Source: Saccharopolyspora_C sp047200635 (GTDB lineage: Bacteria > Actinomycetota > Actinomycetes > Mycobacteriales > Pseudonocardiaceae). From it: a stretch of 64,000 nt of DNA. The DNA is taken from contig NZ_JBJZOI010000004.1 of the NCBI RefSeq assembly GCF_047200635.1, forward strand, positions 62,001-126,000, given 5' to 3'. Positions within the stretch are counted from its first letter, which is position 1. The number at the start of each line of letters is the position of its first letter. The translations under genes were made by a program, and so were the position numbers. Under the pieces are notes generated by a model. It searched no databases. It was not told where the DNA came from and was given only the letters and a program-made list of their open reading frames with translations. Shown here piece after piece: positions 16,178-23,712 of this stretch.

Positions 16178-17776
16178 ATGGCCTCGATCATCGGCAAGCG
16201 GGTGAACGGGCGGACCTACTACTACGCGGCGGAGTCCCGCCGGGTGCGGGGCGAGCCGCGCATCGTCGCGCAGCGCTACCTCGGCACCGCCGAGGACCTC
16301 GTGGCCGCCGCCGACGGGCTGGCCGCCGAACCCGAGCGCACCCGGCACCTGCCCTTCGGCGAGGTCGCCGCGGTGTGGGCCACGATCCGGCGGCTCGACC
16401 TGGCGGGCGTGGTGGACGCGGCGGTGGGCAGGCAGCGGGCCGCGGTCTCCGCCGGCACCTGCGTGGCGCTGGCCGTGCTGCACCGCGCCACCTCGGGAGG
16501 GGCGCCGGGCCGGGGCGAGCCCGCCGAGTGGTGGCCGGACGTCGCCCGCCTGATCTCGCCCCGGCCCGACGCGCGGGTGTGGGAGCGGGGCCGGTTCCGG
16601 CGCGCGCTGCGCCGCCTCGGTCCGGGGCAGCGCGCGGCGGTGGAGCGCGGGGTCGCGGCGGCGGTGCGGTCCGAGCTGAGCTCCGGGGGAGAGCTGCCCG
16701 CCCTGGTCGTGGACCTGCCCGGCACCGCGCTCCCGGCGGCCGGGGAGCCGTCCGGGCTCGGCGCCCTGGTGAGCCGGGACGGCGCGATCCCGCTGCTGAC
16801 CCGGGCCCAGCTGGGCGCGGAGGAGGGGAGCGCGCCCCGCGGGGTGCTGGCGGAGCGCTTGACCGGGCAGCACCGGGCTCCCGGGAGGACCGACGAGGTC
16901 ACCGTCGTGCACGACGCGGGGACCCACGCGCGGCCGCGCCCCGGCTCCGGGCTCGGCTTCGTCGGCGGCCTGCTGCCCGGCGACCACCCGGAGCTGCTGG
17001 CGCAGCCGGCGACCGCGCGGCGCCCCGTGGATCCGACGCGGCTGCCGGGGCTGACGGCGCTGGACACCCGCGCGCTGGTGGACGGGGTGCGGCGGCGGGT
17101 GATCCTCACCCACTCCGAGACGCTGCGCGCTGCGCAAGCGCGCGCGTTCGCCGAGGCGCTGGGACAGGCGGCGCGGCGGCTAGACGGGCTGGCCGAGGTG
17201 CTGGCGGCGGGCGGCAACCGGCGTTCCCGCGACCACGTGCTCGCCGAGATCTCCGGGATCACCCGGGTGCGCTGGCTGGAGCGGGTGCTGGTGACCTCGC
17301 TGCACGGCTCGACGCCCGGTGAGCTGCGGCTGCGCTGGCACCTCGACGAGACCGCCCGAGCCCGGGTGGCGGAGGAGTTCTTCGGCAAGCAGCTGCTGGT
17401 CACCGACCGGGACTCCTGGCCGGCCGCCGACGTGATCACCGCGTACCGCGCCCGCTACCACCTGGACTCCACCTTCGCCAGGCTCGGCGCCCCACCTCCG
17501 GTCGACGATCCGGAGCGCGCGGCGGTGCAGCGGACGATCTCGGTGCTGGCGGTGGTGGTGCTGCACCTGATGCGGCACGAGGCCAACCGGGCCGGACTGG
17601 ACCTGTCGGTGCGCGAGCTGTTCGAGCAGCTCGGCGGCATCCAGGAGACCGAGCTGCGCTACCCCTCCACCGGCGGTCGTCCGCGCACCCGCCGCGTGAT
17701 CACCGAGCGCGGCGCGGTGCAGCAGCGGTTGTACGACCTGTTCGGCCTGGCGGAGTTCGCTCCCGGCAGGCGCTGA
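16178..17776 (+). CDS. IS1634/IS4-like transposase-derived protein, probably not an active element
   Basis: 532 aa. The opening ASIIGKRVNGRTYYY and RYLGTAEDL, and the ending pattern DVITAYRARYHLDSTFARL followed by a helical tail with QTL-free 'ISVLAVVVLHLMRHEANRAG', match IS1634-type DDE transposases. Candidate catalytic Asp residues are seen in ALVVDLPG and VVHDAG. The usual third acidic residue, Glu in 'IExxFRxLK', is Asp in HLDSTF, and the following Lys is missing. I found no terminal inverted repeats or target duplication around it, and codon use matches its neighbours. A domesticated or decayed single-copy gene is more likely than a mobile IS. The start is ATG 16178. Confidence 0.72.
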   Translation: MASIIGKRVNGRTYYYAAESRRVRGEPRIVAQRYLGTAEDLVAAADGLAAEPERTRHLPFGEVAAVWATIRRLDLAGVVDAAVGRQRAAVSAGTCVALAVLHRATSGGAPGRGEPAEWWPDVARLISPRPDARVWERGRFRRALRRLGPGQRAAVERGVAAAVRSELSSGGELPALVVDLPGTALPAAGEPSGLGALVSRDGAIPLLTRAQLGAEEGSAPRGVLAERLTGQHRAPGRTDEVTVVHDAGTHARPRPGSGLGFVGGLLPGDHPELLAQPATARRPVDPTRLPGLTALDTRALVDGVRRRVILTHSETLRAAQARAFAEALGQAARRLDGLAEVLAAGGNRRSRDHVLAEISGITRVRWLERVLVTSLHGSTPGELRLRWHLDETARARVAEEFFGKQLLVTDRDSWPAADVITAYRARYHLDSTFARLGAPPPVDDPERAAVQRTISVLAVVVLHLMRHEANRAGLDLSVRELFEQLGGIQETELRYPSTGGRPRTRRVITERGAVQQRLYDLFGLAEFAPGRR

Positions 17777-17972
17777 CCGCTCGGCGGGGAGCTGTCCCGC
17801 CGCGGGGGCGCCGCCGACGCCGCTCCGGGACCGCGTGCCGGCGGCGAGGAGGCCGGTTCCCGCTCTCGGGCTCGCGTCCACACGGGCGAATCTTGAGCGA
17901 GGGCCTCTTGCGGCGGGCCTCGCTCTCTGGTGGGTTCGGGATCGGATCGCCGCCGAGCCGGGGGAGCCGCCG

Positions 17973-19283
17973 ATGAGCCGCATCGTGGACGTCGAGACCG
18001 TCGATCTTCGCTTCCCCACCTCGCGGGAGCTCGACGGGTCCGACGCGATGAACCCCGCCCCGGACTACTCGGCCGCCTACGTGGTGCTGCGCACCGATCA
18101 CCCGCGCGTCGACGAGGGGCACGGGTTCACCTTCACCATCGGCCGGGGCAACGAGCTCGTGGTCGCCGCGATCGAGGTGCTGGCCCGGCGGGCGCTGACC
18201 TGGTCGGTCGAGGAACTCGCCGAGGACCTCGGCGGTTTCGCCCGCCACCTCGCCGCCGACAGCCAGCTGCGCTGGCTCGGCCCGGACAAGGGCGTGCTGC
18301 ACCTGGCGACGGCGGCCGTGCTCAACGCGGCCTGGGACCTCGCGGCGAAGATCGCCGGCAAACCGGTGTGGAAGCTGCTCGCCGACATGCCCCCGGAACG
18401 GCTGGTGGACCTGGTGGACTGGCGCTACCTGCGCGACGAGCTGACCCCGCAGGCGGCGCTGGAGCTGCTCCGCCGCGCCGAACCCGGCCGGGCGGACCGG
18501 GAGCGGCACGTGCGCGCGGCCGGTTACCCGGCCTACACCACGAGCGCGGGCTGGCTCGGCTACGACGACGACAAGCTGCGGCGGCTGTGCCGGGAGGCGG
18601 TCGCGGCCGGGTGGGACGCGGTGAAGGTGAAGGTCGGCGCCGACCTGCACGAGGACCAGCGGCGCTGCCGCATCGTGCGCGAGGAGCTGGGCCCGCACCG
18701 GCGGCTGATGATCGACGCGAACCAGGCGCTCGGGGTGTCCGAGGCGATCCGCTGGCACCGCGCGCTCGCCGGGCTCGACGTGCACTGGTTCGAGGAGCCC
18801 ACCAGCCCCGACGACGTGCTGGGCCACGCCGCGATCCAGCGCGCGATCGCCCCCACCCTGGTCGCCACCGGGGAGCACGCGCACAACGCGGTGATGTTCA
18901 AGCAGTTCCTGCAGGCCGGGGCGCTCGGCGTCTGCCAGCTCGACGCCTGCCGCCTCGCCGGGGTGAACGAGGCGGTGGCGGTGCTGCTGCTGGCGGCCGC
19001 GCGCGGGGTGCCGGTCTGCCCGCACGCCGGGGGAGTGGGGCTGTGCGAGCTCGTGCAACACCTGTCGATCTTCGACTACGTCGCGGTGAGCGGTGCGCTG
19101 GACGGGCGGGTCGTGGAGTACGTGGACCACCTGCACGAGCACTTCGCCGATCCCGTCCGGCTCCGCGACGGCCGCTACCTGCCGCCGGAGAGCCCGGGGT
19201 ACAGCGCCCGCGTTCACCCGGAATCGCTGGCCCGCTACCGCTTCCCCGACGGGGCCGGGTGGGCCGGATCCGCGTCGTCCTGA
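17973..19283 (+). CDS. L-fuconate dehydratase (enolase superfamily)
   Basis: 436 aa, the family's full length. Hallmarks: opening TVDLRFPTSRELDGSDAMNP, TTSAGWLGY, the catalytic Lys region VKVKVG, metal-binding Asp in MIDANQ, Glu in WFEEPTSPDD and GEHAHN, and the His loop CPHAGGVGLCE. The enzyme removes water from L-fuconate to give 2-keto-3-deoxy-L-fuconate in fucose breakdown. The remaining fucose pathway genes are not adjacent, but a sialidase-like glycosidase is 0.7 kb downstream, so scavenging of glycan sugars is a reasonable context. GGGGAG precedes ATG 17973. Galactarate or related acids are alternative substrates. Confidence 0.92.
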   Translation: MSRIVDVETVDLRFPTSRELDGSDAMNPAPDYSAAYVVLRTDHPRVDEGHGFTFTIGRGNELVVAAIEVLARRALTWSVEELAEDLGGFARHLAADSQLRWLGPDKGVLHLATAAVLNAAWDLAAKIAGKPVWKLLADMPPERLVDLVDWRYLRDELTPQAALELLRRAEPGRADRERHVRAAGYPAYTTSAGWLGYDDDKLRRLCREAVAAGWDAVKVKVGADLHEDQRRCRIVREELGPHRRLMIDANQALGVSEAIRWHRALAGLDVHWFEEPTSPDDVLGHAAIQRAIAPTLVATGEHAHNAVMFKQFLQAGALGVCQLDACRLAGVNEAVAVLLLAAARGVPVCPHAGGVGLCELVQHLSIFDYVAVSGALDGRVVEYVDHLHEHFADPVRLRDGRYLPPESPGYSARVHPESLARYRFPDGAGWAGSASS

Positions 19284-19305
19284 TGGCGCGTCCCCGGCCC
19301 AGCCG

Positions 19306-19551
19306 TCAGGAGTCCTTCCGCCGGAGGAACCTCCGACGCCCGCGCGCCCGCGGCTGCTCCCCGGCCAGGGCGTCCCGCAGCTCCAGGATCGCGCCGGTCT
19401 GCGCGCGCAGCGCCCAGTACACCGCCGCGTCCTTCGGTTTGAGGTCGGCGGCCGCGATCCGGGCCCGCTCCAGGGCTCCGGTCACGTCGCGCACGTCGAG
19501 GTCGGGCTCGCTCTCGCGGGACGCGCGACCCTCATCGCCGTTCTTCGCCAT
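19306..19551 (-). CDS. Small charged hypothetical protein
   Basis: 81 aa, strongly charged, with an acidic N-terminal half, one predicted helix (TGALERARIAAADLK and WALRAQTGAILELRDAL) and a very basic end (RARGRRRFLRRK). No family recognised. ATG 19551 has a good GGAGAGGAG site. It follows the GPGG-type membrane protein gene on the same strand after 35 nt, so both are probably co-transcribed from the SigB-type promoter at 19805. Confidence 0.65.
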   Translation of the reverse strand: MAKNGDEGRASRESEPDLDVRDVTGALERARIAAADLKPKDAAVYWALRAQTGAILELRDALAGEQPRARGRRRFLRRKDS

Positions 19552-19586
19552 GCCGGTCTCCTCTCCTCGCCGGTTCCGGACGTCGG

Positions 19587-19730
19587 TCAGGCGAACAGGC
19601 TGACGCCGCCGGGGCCGACGAGGCAGCCGACGACGATCAGCACCGCGCCCCACACGAACTGGCCTCGCACCAGCGACAGGACGCCGCCGATCACCAGCAG
19701 CGCCGCGATGATCCACAGGATCGTGCCCAT
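19587..19730 (-). CDS. GPGG-motif small membrane protein
   Basis: 47 aa with two closely packed hydrophobic helices (TILWIIAALLVIGGVLSLV and WGAVLIVVGCLVGPGG). The GPGG turn near the C-terminus gives this widespread actinobacterial family its name; function is unknown. An ideal AAGGAGGA site stands 5 nt before the ATG. A SigB-type promoter lies about 75-100 nt upstream, suggesting a role under osmotic or general stress. Confidence 0.85.
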   Translation of the reverse strand: MGTILWIIAALLVIGGVLSLVRGQFVWGAVLIVVGCLVGPGGVSLFA

Positions 19731-19804
19731 GCTCGTCCTCCTTCGGTAATGCCTCCCGGATCCCGGCGGTGCGCCCGCTCGATCACCGGCTCTCGTACTC
19801 TCCG

Positions 19805-19829
19805 CTACCCCGGTACCGGGGAAACAAAC
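19805..19829 (-). promoter_or_regulatory. SigB/SigF-type promoter
   Basis: On the minus strand GTTT and GGGTAG are separated by 15 nt, fitting the actinobacterial SigB-group consensus GNNT-N14-16-GGGTA. It drives the two small genes at 19730 and 19551. The same spacing recurs at two sites in the partner-switching island. Confidence 0.65.
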
Positions 19830-19986
19830 CACGATCGTGGGTGAACTCTCGCGAGTCCGGCGGGACGGTCACGTTCGGTTCAACGGTTGCCACTCCGGCG
19901 GCGGTTACCGGGAGGCGCCGCCACCGGGCAGACTTCCCCCGATCACCCAGCGGCGGGCGGCCCGCGCCCGTGCGGAAGGGAAACCG

Positions 19987-21165
19987 ATGCGGCGAGCGAA
20001 GCCGGGAGCGCTCGTGCTGTGCGGTGCGCTGGTGGCCTTGGCGCTGCCCGGCTCAGCGGCGGGGACCGGATCAGCTACCGGTGCGGGAGCGGAACGGGAC
20101 GCGGGGCTCGCCGCGACCGGCACGCCGCTGTCCGAGGACGTCGGGTACTACCCGACCGCGCTGCGGCTGCGGCACCAGGGCGCGGCGAACGGCGCGGTGC
20201 TGGCGGCGACCGTGAGCTTCGGCCCCGACGGCGGTTCCGCACCCGTCTACGAGAGCACCGACGAGGGCGCCACCTTCACCGAGGTGGGCCGCGTCACCGA
20301 CCCCGGCTTCGCGGGCGGGCTCTGCTGCGGCAGCCTGCTGGAGCTGCCGAGCCGGGTCGGGGACCTGCCCGCCGGCACGCTGCTGTGGTCGGCGAGCGTC
20401 GGAGCCGAGGAGGCCGACCGGCGGATGCGGCTACCCGTCTTCCAGAGCCAGGACCGCGGCCGCACCTGGTCCTCCCAGTCGACCTGCGCGACCGGGGCGG
20501 GGACCGGCGGAATGTGGGAACCCGAGCTCGCCGTCGACGCCACCGGCACGCTGAGCTGCTACTACGCCGACGAGAACGAGCCCGGCCACAGCCAGGCGCT
20601 GCACCGCACCACCTCCCGCGACGGCGTGAACTGGAGCGAGCCGGAACCCGTGGTCCAGGTGCCGGAGGCGGGTCGGCGGCCGGGGATGGCCGTGGTGCGC
20701 CCGCTGCCGGACGGGCGCTACTACCTGTCCTACGAGATCTGCGGCACCGGGGACGCGCACGACTGCGCGGCGCACTTCCGGATCTCCGCCGACGGCGCGG
20801 ACTGGGGCGACCCGGCCGCGGACGGCGCGCTGCTGGAGCTCGGGGACGGGCGGTTCTTCGCGCACGCACCGAAGATCACCGTCCTGCCGGGCGGCGAGGT
20901 CGTCACCGTCGGCCAGGAGCTCAAGCACCCGGACGGCGTCGTGGCGGACGGCAACGGCGCCACCCTGTTCGTGACCGCGGAGCCGGGTTCGGGTACACCG
21001 GTCGCGGTCCCCGCGCCCGTCGAGGTGCCGGGCGCGCGCGACGAGCCCTGCCCGAACTACAGCTCCGCGCTGCTGCCGGTGGGGGAGTCGGAACTGCTGG
21101 AGATCGCCACCGACTACGACGAGGACGGTTCCTGTCGCGCGCACTACGCCACCGGCGGGCTCTGA
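19987..21165 (+). CDS. Secreted sialidase-fold (BNR/Asp-box) protein
   Basis: 392 aa. Signal peptide AKPGALVLCGALVALALPG. At least four Asp-box repeats mark a six-bladed propeller: YESTDEGATFTEVG, FQSQDRGRTWSSQ, RTTSRDGVNWSEP and RISADGADWGDP. LYYADENEP- and YYLSYEICG-type strands resemble fungal and bacterial exo-glycosidases of the sialidase superfamily. Catalytic residues cannot be assigned by eye, so substrate (sialic acid or another glycan) is open. ATG 19987 follows GGAAGGGAAA. An upstream in-frame ATG at 19837 would bury the signal peptide and is rejected. Confidence 0.82.
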   Translation: MRRAKPGALVLCGALVALALPGSAAGTGSATGAGAERDAGLAATGTPLSEDVGYYPTALRLRHQGAANGAVLAATVSFGPDGGSAPVYESTDEGATFTEVGRVTDPGFAGGLCCGSLLELPSRVGDLPAGTLLWSASVGAEEADRRMRLPVFQSQDRGRTWSSQSTCATGAGTGGMWEPELAVDATGTLSCYYADENEPGHSQALHRTTSRDGVNWSEPEPVVQVPEAGRRPGMAVVRPLPDGRYYLSYEICGTGDAHDCAAHFRISADGADWGDPAADGALLELGDGRFFAHAPKITVLPGGEVVTVGQELKHPDGVVADGNGATLFVTAEPGSGTPVAVPAPVEVPGARDEPCPNYSSALLPVGESELLEIATDYDEDGSCRAHYATGGL

Positions 21166-21298
21166 TCGCCCGCCCGCGAACCGGCCGCGCGGCGAGCCGG
21201 GCAGCGGGCGCTCGGCAGCGCCCGGGGAATGGAGCGCCCGCGCCCGTCGGGCGGTGCGGCCGGGAGCGCCGGGCGCCGGGCGCACCGCCGTCGCACGT

Positions 21299-21321
21299 CC
21301 CGCCGCGATCAGCGCGGCGGG
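21299..21321. terminator. Hairpin between convergent genes
   Basis: Perfect 9-bp stem CCCGCCGCG / CGCGGCGGG with loop ATCAG, between genes ending at 21165 (+) and 21326 (-). Probably terminates both. Confidence 0.7.
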
Positions 21322-21325
21322 CCGT

Positions 21326-21790
21326 TCACGCGGTCTCGAACCGCTGCACCGGGTGTTCGGCGGCCGCGCGGAACGCGCTGAGCCCGGAGAGCAGCTGGGC
21401 GCGGTGCCGGGCGCTCATGCCGGTCAGCACCGCGTTCAGGTCGGTGCGCCGCTCCTGCCGGAGCCCGTCCAGCAACCGCGCGCCGTCCGGCGTCAACCGC
21501 AGCGAGATCGCGCGGCGGTCGGACTCCCCGGTGCCGCGCACCAACCACCCAGCGGCTTGCAGCCGGTCGCAGAGCCTGCTGGCCGCGGAGGGAATGGCGC
21601 CGATCTCGTCGGCCAGCTCCGTGAGGCTGACGGTGCCGCGCTGCTCGACGACGAGCAGCGCGCGCAGCTGGGACGCCGAGACCTTCGGCCGCGCGCGCTC
21701 CGCGCTGAGCCCCCAGACGACGAACAGCGCCTGGGCCGCCGCGTCGAGCTCGGTGATCATCTCTGCGGGCACTGGTTCACGGTGGGCCAC
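21326..21790 (-). CDS. MarR-family transcriptional regulator
   Basis: 154 aa. Winged helix with SLTELADEIGAIPSAASRLC (recognition region, residues 56-75) and a wing GESDRRAISLRLTPDGARLL. Begins with GTG 21790. It does not sit beside an obvious transporter; upstream on the same strand is the STAS operon, whose last gene ends 110 nt before this start. It may be autoregulated; no clear palindrome was found in the short upstream gap. Confidence 0.85.
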   Translation of the reverse strand: MAHREPVPAEMITELDAAAQALFVVWGLSAERARPKVSASQLRALLVVEQRGTVSLTELADEIGAIPSAASRLCDRLQAAGWLVRGTGESDRRAISLRLTPDGARLLDGLRQERRTDLNAVLTGMSARHRAQLLSGLSAFRAAAEHPVQRFETA

Positions 21791-21900
21791 GTTCCTCGGA
21801 CTCCTCGCATCGGGGACATGGGTCGAGTGTGCCTGGTCCGCTCCCGCGCCGGGTGGTGTTCCCCGCCGACCGGGCTCCGGCGGTCGACGAGATCGGGTGA

Positions 21901-22314
21901 TCAGGCTTCCCGCCCTCCGGCGGCGGCGGCGCGGTCGAACGCGGCGAGCGCGTCCTCGACCGAGCGGTGCACCGGCATCCGCCGGTCGAGCGCGGTGATC
22001 CGCAGCGGCTGCGCGGTCGACTCCGAGGCGACCACCCGAAGCACGACCCCGGCGCCCCGGCCCGCCCGCTCGTGCGCGGCGACCAGCGCGGACAACCCGG
22101 CCGAGGCGAAGAACCGCACCCGCGTCAGGTCCACGACCAGCCCGGCGGGGTGGTCGTCGACCAGTCCGGTCAGGGTCTCCTGGAAGCCCGGCGCGGTGAT
22201 CATGTCGATCTCCCCGGCGACGGACAGCACGGCCGCCGCGCCCGCCTGCTCGACCCGCATCGACAGCTCCGGCAGCGCGTCGAGCTCGTCCGGACCGGCT
22301 CCCGGCGCGCTCAT
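21901..22314 (-). CDS. STAS-domain anti-anti-sigma-like protein (third gene of operon)
   Basis: 137 aa. One STAS domain: VAGEIDMITAPGFQETL, GLVVDLTRVRFFASAGLSALV. The position usually occupied by the phosphorylatable D-S-S-G loop is A-S-A-G, so one Ser survives. STAS proteins bind an RsbW-type kinase and so release a sigma factor. Its ATG overlaps the stop of the small membrane protein gene (ATGA), showing translational coupling. The transcript likely begins at the SigB-type promoter at 23059-23083. Confidence 0.85.
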   Translation of the reverse strand: MSAPGAGPDELDALPELSMRVEQAGAAAVLSVAGEIDMITAPGFQETLTGLVDDHPAGLVVDLTRVRFFASAGLSALVAAHERAGRGAGVVLRVVASESTAQPLRITALDRRMPVHRSVEDALAAFDRAAAAGGREA

Positions 22315-22481
22315 GCCGCCGCCTCGCCCACCGCGGGGGTGCGGGGCTCCGGCTGCTCGGGAGGCGGCGGGCGCCGCTCCACGGGCGAGCGGGTCGGTCG
22401 CAGGCGCGCGCGCAGCACGAACGCCGCGCAGGCGAGCCCGGCGAGCAGCGCCGCCGCGATTTCCCAAGGGGTCGAGATCAT
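22311..22481 (-). CDS. Small single-pass membrane protein
   Basis: 56 aa: one hydrophobic helix (WEIAAALLAGLACAAFVL, residues 6-23), then a basic and proline-rich cytoplasmic tail (RLRPTRSPVERRPPPPEQP). No family recognised. It is sandwiched between two STAS genes, with 59 nt upstream and a 4-nt ATGA overlap downstream. This suggests it anchors or recruits part of the partner-switching machinery to the membrane. GGAG precedes the ATG. Confidence 0.65.
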   Translation of the reverse strand: MISTPWEIAAALLAGLACAAFVLRARLRPTRSPVERRPPPPEQPEPRTPAVGEAAA

Positions 22482-22540
22482 GGCTGGCTCCGGGGTTCGC
22501 GGGCGGTCCCGGCAGTTGCGGGGACCGTGGTGGGGGTGGC

Positions 22541-22945
22541 TCAGGCGGGGGCGGGGACGCCGGCGCCGGTGTTCAGCGCGTCGCGCACGGTCGGCCGGAT
22601 GTCCAGCAGCACCTCCAGGCCCGCTGCCCGGAGGCCGTCGCGGACCTCGGGGGTCGCCACGACCACGCGCAGCCCGACCCCGCGGGCCTGGGTTCGCATG
22701 TACGCCTGGGTCAGCAGCTGCAAGCCGGGCACCTCGAGCGGCTCCGACTCGGTGAGGTCGACCACCGTCGTGCCGTCGAAGGCCGCCAACCGGGGCCACA
22801 GCACGTCCTCCAGCGAGCCGACCGTGCTGGAGTCCACCAGACCGCGTACGGTGACCACGATCACGTCGGGTGCCGGCTGATCGACGTCGAGCAGCAGCGG
22901 GGTGGCCTGCCCGGTTCGGTGACCGAGCGCTTGCTCAGCGATCAT
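22541..22945 (-). CDS. STAS-domain protein lacking the phosphorylatable serine
   Basis: 134 aa. STAS core: VIVVTVRGLVDSSTVGSLED, TTVVDLTESEPLEVPGLQLL. The loop that is normally D-S-S-G reads E-V-P-G, so it cannot be phosphorylated in the usual way and might bind its kinase permanently or act as a scaffold. First gene of the STAS / membrane protein / STAS operon. The SigB-type promoter lies about 115 nt upstream of ATG 22945. Confidence 0.82.
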   Translation of the reverse strand: MIAEQALGHRTGQATPLLLDVDQPAPDVIVVTVRGLVDSSTVGSLEDVLWPRLAAFDGTTVVDLTESEPLEVPGLQLLTQAYMRTQARGVGLRVVVATPEVRDGLRAAGLEVLLDIRPTVRDALNTGAGVPAPA

Positions 22946-23058
22946 GACTGCGCCTCTCGTGCCTGCTCGCCGCGCCTGGGGTCGCGCGAGCGCCGCCGGA
23001 CGTTCCGGGCGGGGCGAGCCGGCCGCGTTCGACGTCGCGAAGGTCGCCGTGGATCTGC

Positions 23059-23083
23059 ATACCCACTCGGGGCGGGAACAAAC
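23059..23083 (-). promoter_or_regulatory. SigB/SigF-type promoter of the STAS operon
   Basis: Minus strand: GTTT, 15 nt, GGGTAT, matching GNNT-N14-16-GGGTA(C/T). The first 9 bases GTTTGTTCC nearly repeat those of the promoter at 19829 (GTTTGTTTC). Its place between two STAS genes suggests feedback: the sigma factor drives genes for its own regulators. Confidence 0.68.
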
Positions 23084-23106
23084 CCGTTCGTGCGGAATTT
23101 CGCGAC

Positions 23107-23433
23107 TCAGCGGCTGGGGCGATCGGCCAGGTGGAGCACTCCGGTGAGCCCGGTGATGTCGAACGTCCGCCGGATCGAGGGACCGACCCCGGTCAGCAGC
23201 ACCCGGCGGTGCTGGGCGGAGGCCCGCTGGTGCGCGCGCACCAGCACGGCGAGCCCGGAGGAGTCGATGAAGGGGACCTCGGTGAGATCGACGACCACGT
23301 CGCCGTCCGCGAGGTCGAGCCGCGCCCGCATCCGCTCCTCGAAGCGCGGGGCCGACTCGAAGTCGATCTCGCCGGTGGGTCGGAGCGCGGTCTCCGCGCC
23401 GATGCTCCGCTCGTCGTTGGCGTCGGTGGTCAT
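23107..23433 (-). CDS. Anti-anti-sigma factor (RsbV/SpoIIAA-like STAS)
   Basis: 108 aa. Canonical STAS: PTGEIDFESAPRFEERM, DVVVDLTEVPFIDSSGLAVL with the intact D-S-S-G phosphorylation loop at residues 57-60. In the unphosphorylated state such proteins trap the RsbW kinase and free the sigma factor; PP2C phosphatases reactivate them. It is divergent from the PP2C gene at 23713, a natural partner. ATG 23433 follows an AGAAG site. Confidence 0.92.
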   Translation of the reverse strand: MTTDANDERSIGAETALRPTGEIDFESAPRFEERMRARLDLADGDVVVDLTEVPFIDSSGLAVLVRAHQRASAQHRRVLLTGVGPSIRRTFDITGLTGVLHLADRPSR

Positions 23434-23712
23434 GTGCTTCTTCTCGCTTCGTCCCGAACGTTCTTTCGGCCCGGATCGACGCAGGGTCTATTGTTGCCCT
23501 ATGGCAAACTTCTGCGGACCTGCGAACACCCCGGTCCGGACGGCCGCGGTGAGTGTAATCGCAGGGGCCGCGGCGACGTGCCCGGCCGGCGCCGGCACCG
23601 GGGCGCTGAACAGCGGTTCCGCCGCACGCAGGCGAGGAGCGGTGCCCGAGTTCGGACGGGGGACCAGCACGATACGGCGGTGCGCATGACCCTTGCCCCG
23701 GGAGGACAGCTC

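Noticed and set aside
16100..17972. Complete insertion sequence with terminal inverted repeats around the transposase-like gene
   Set aside because: No matching ends or target duplication were found in the flanks.
23456..23463. GAACGTTC palindrome between a STAS and the PP2C gene as an SOS box
   Set aside because: The actinobacterial LexA box needs GAAC and GTTC separated by four bases. Here they are adjacent.
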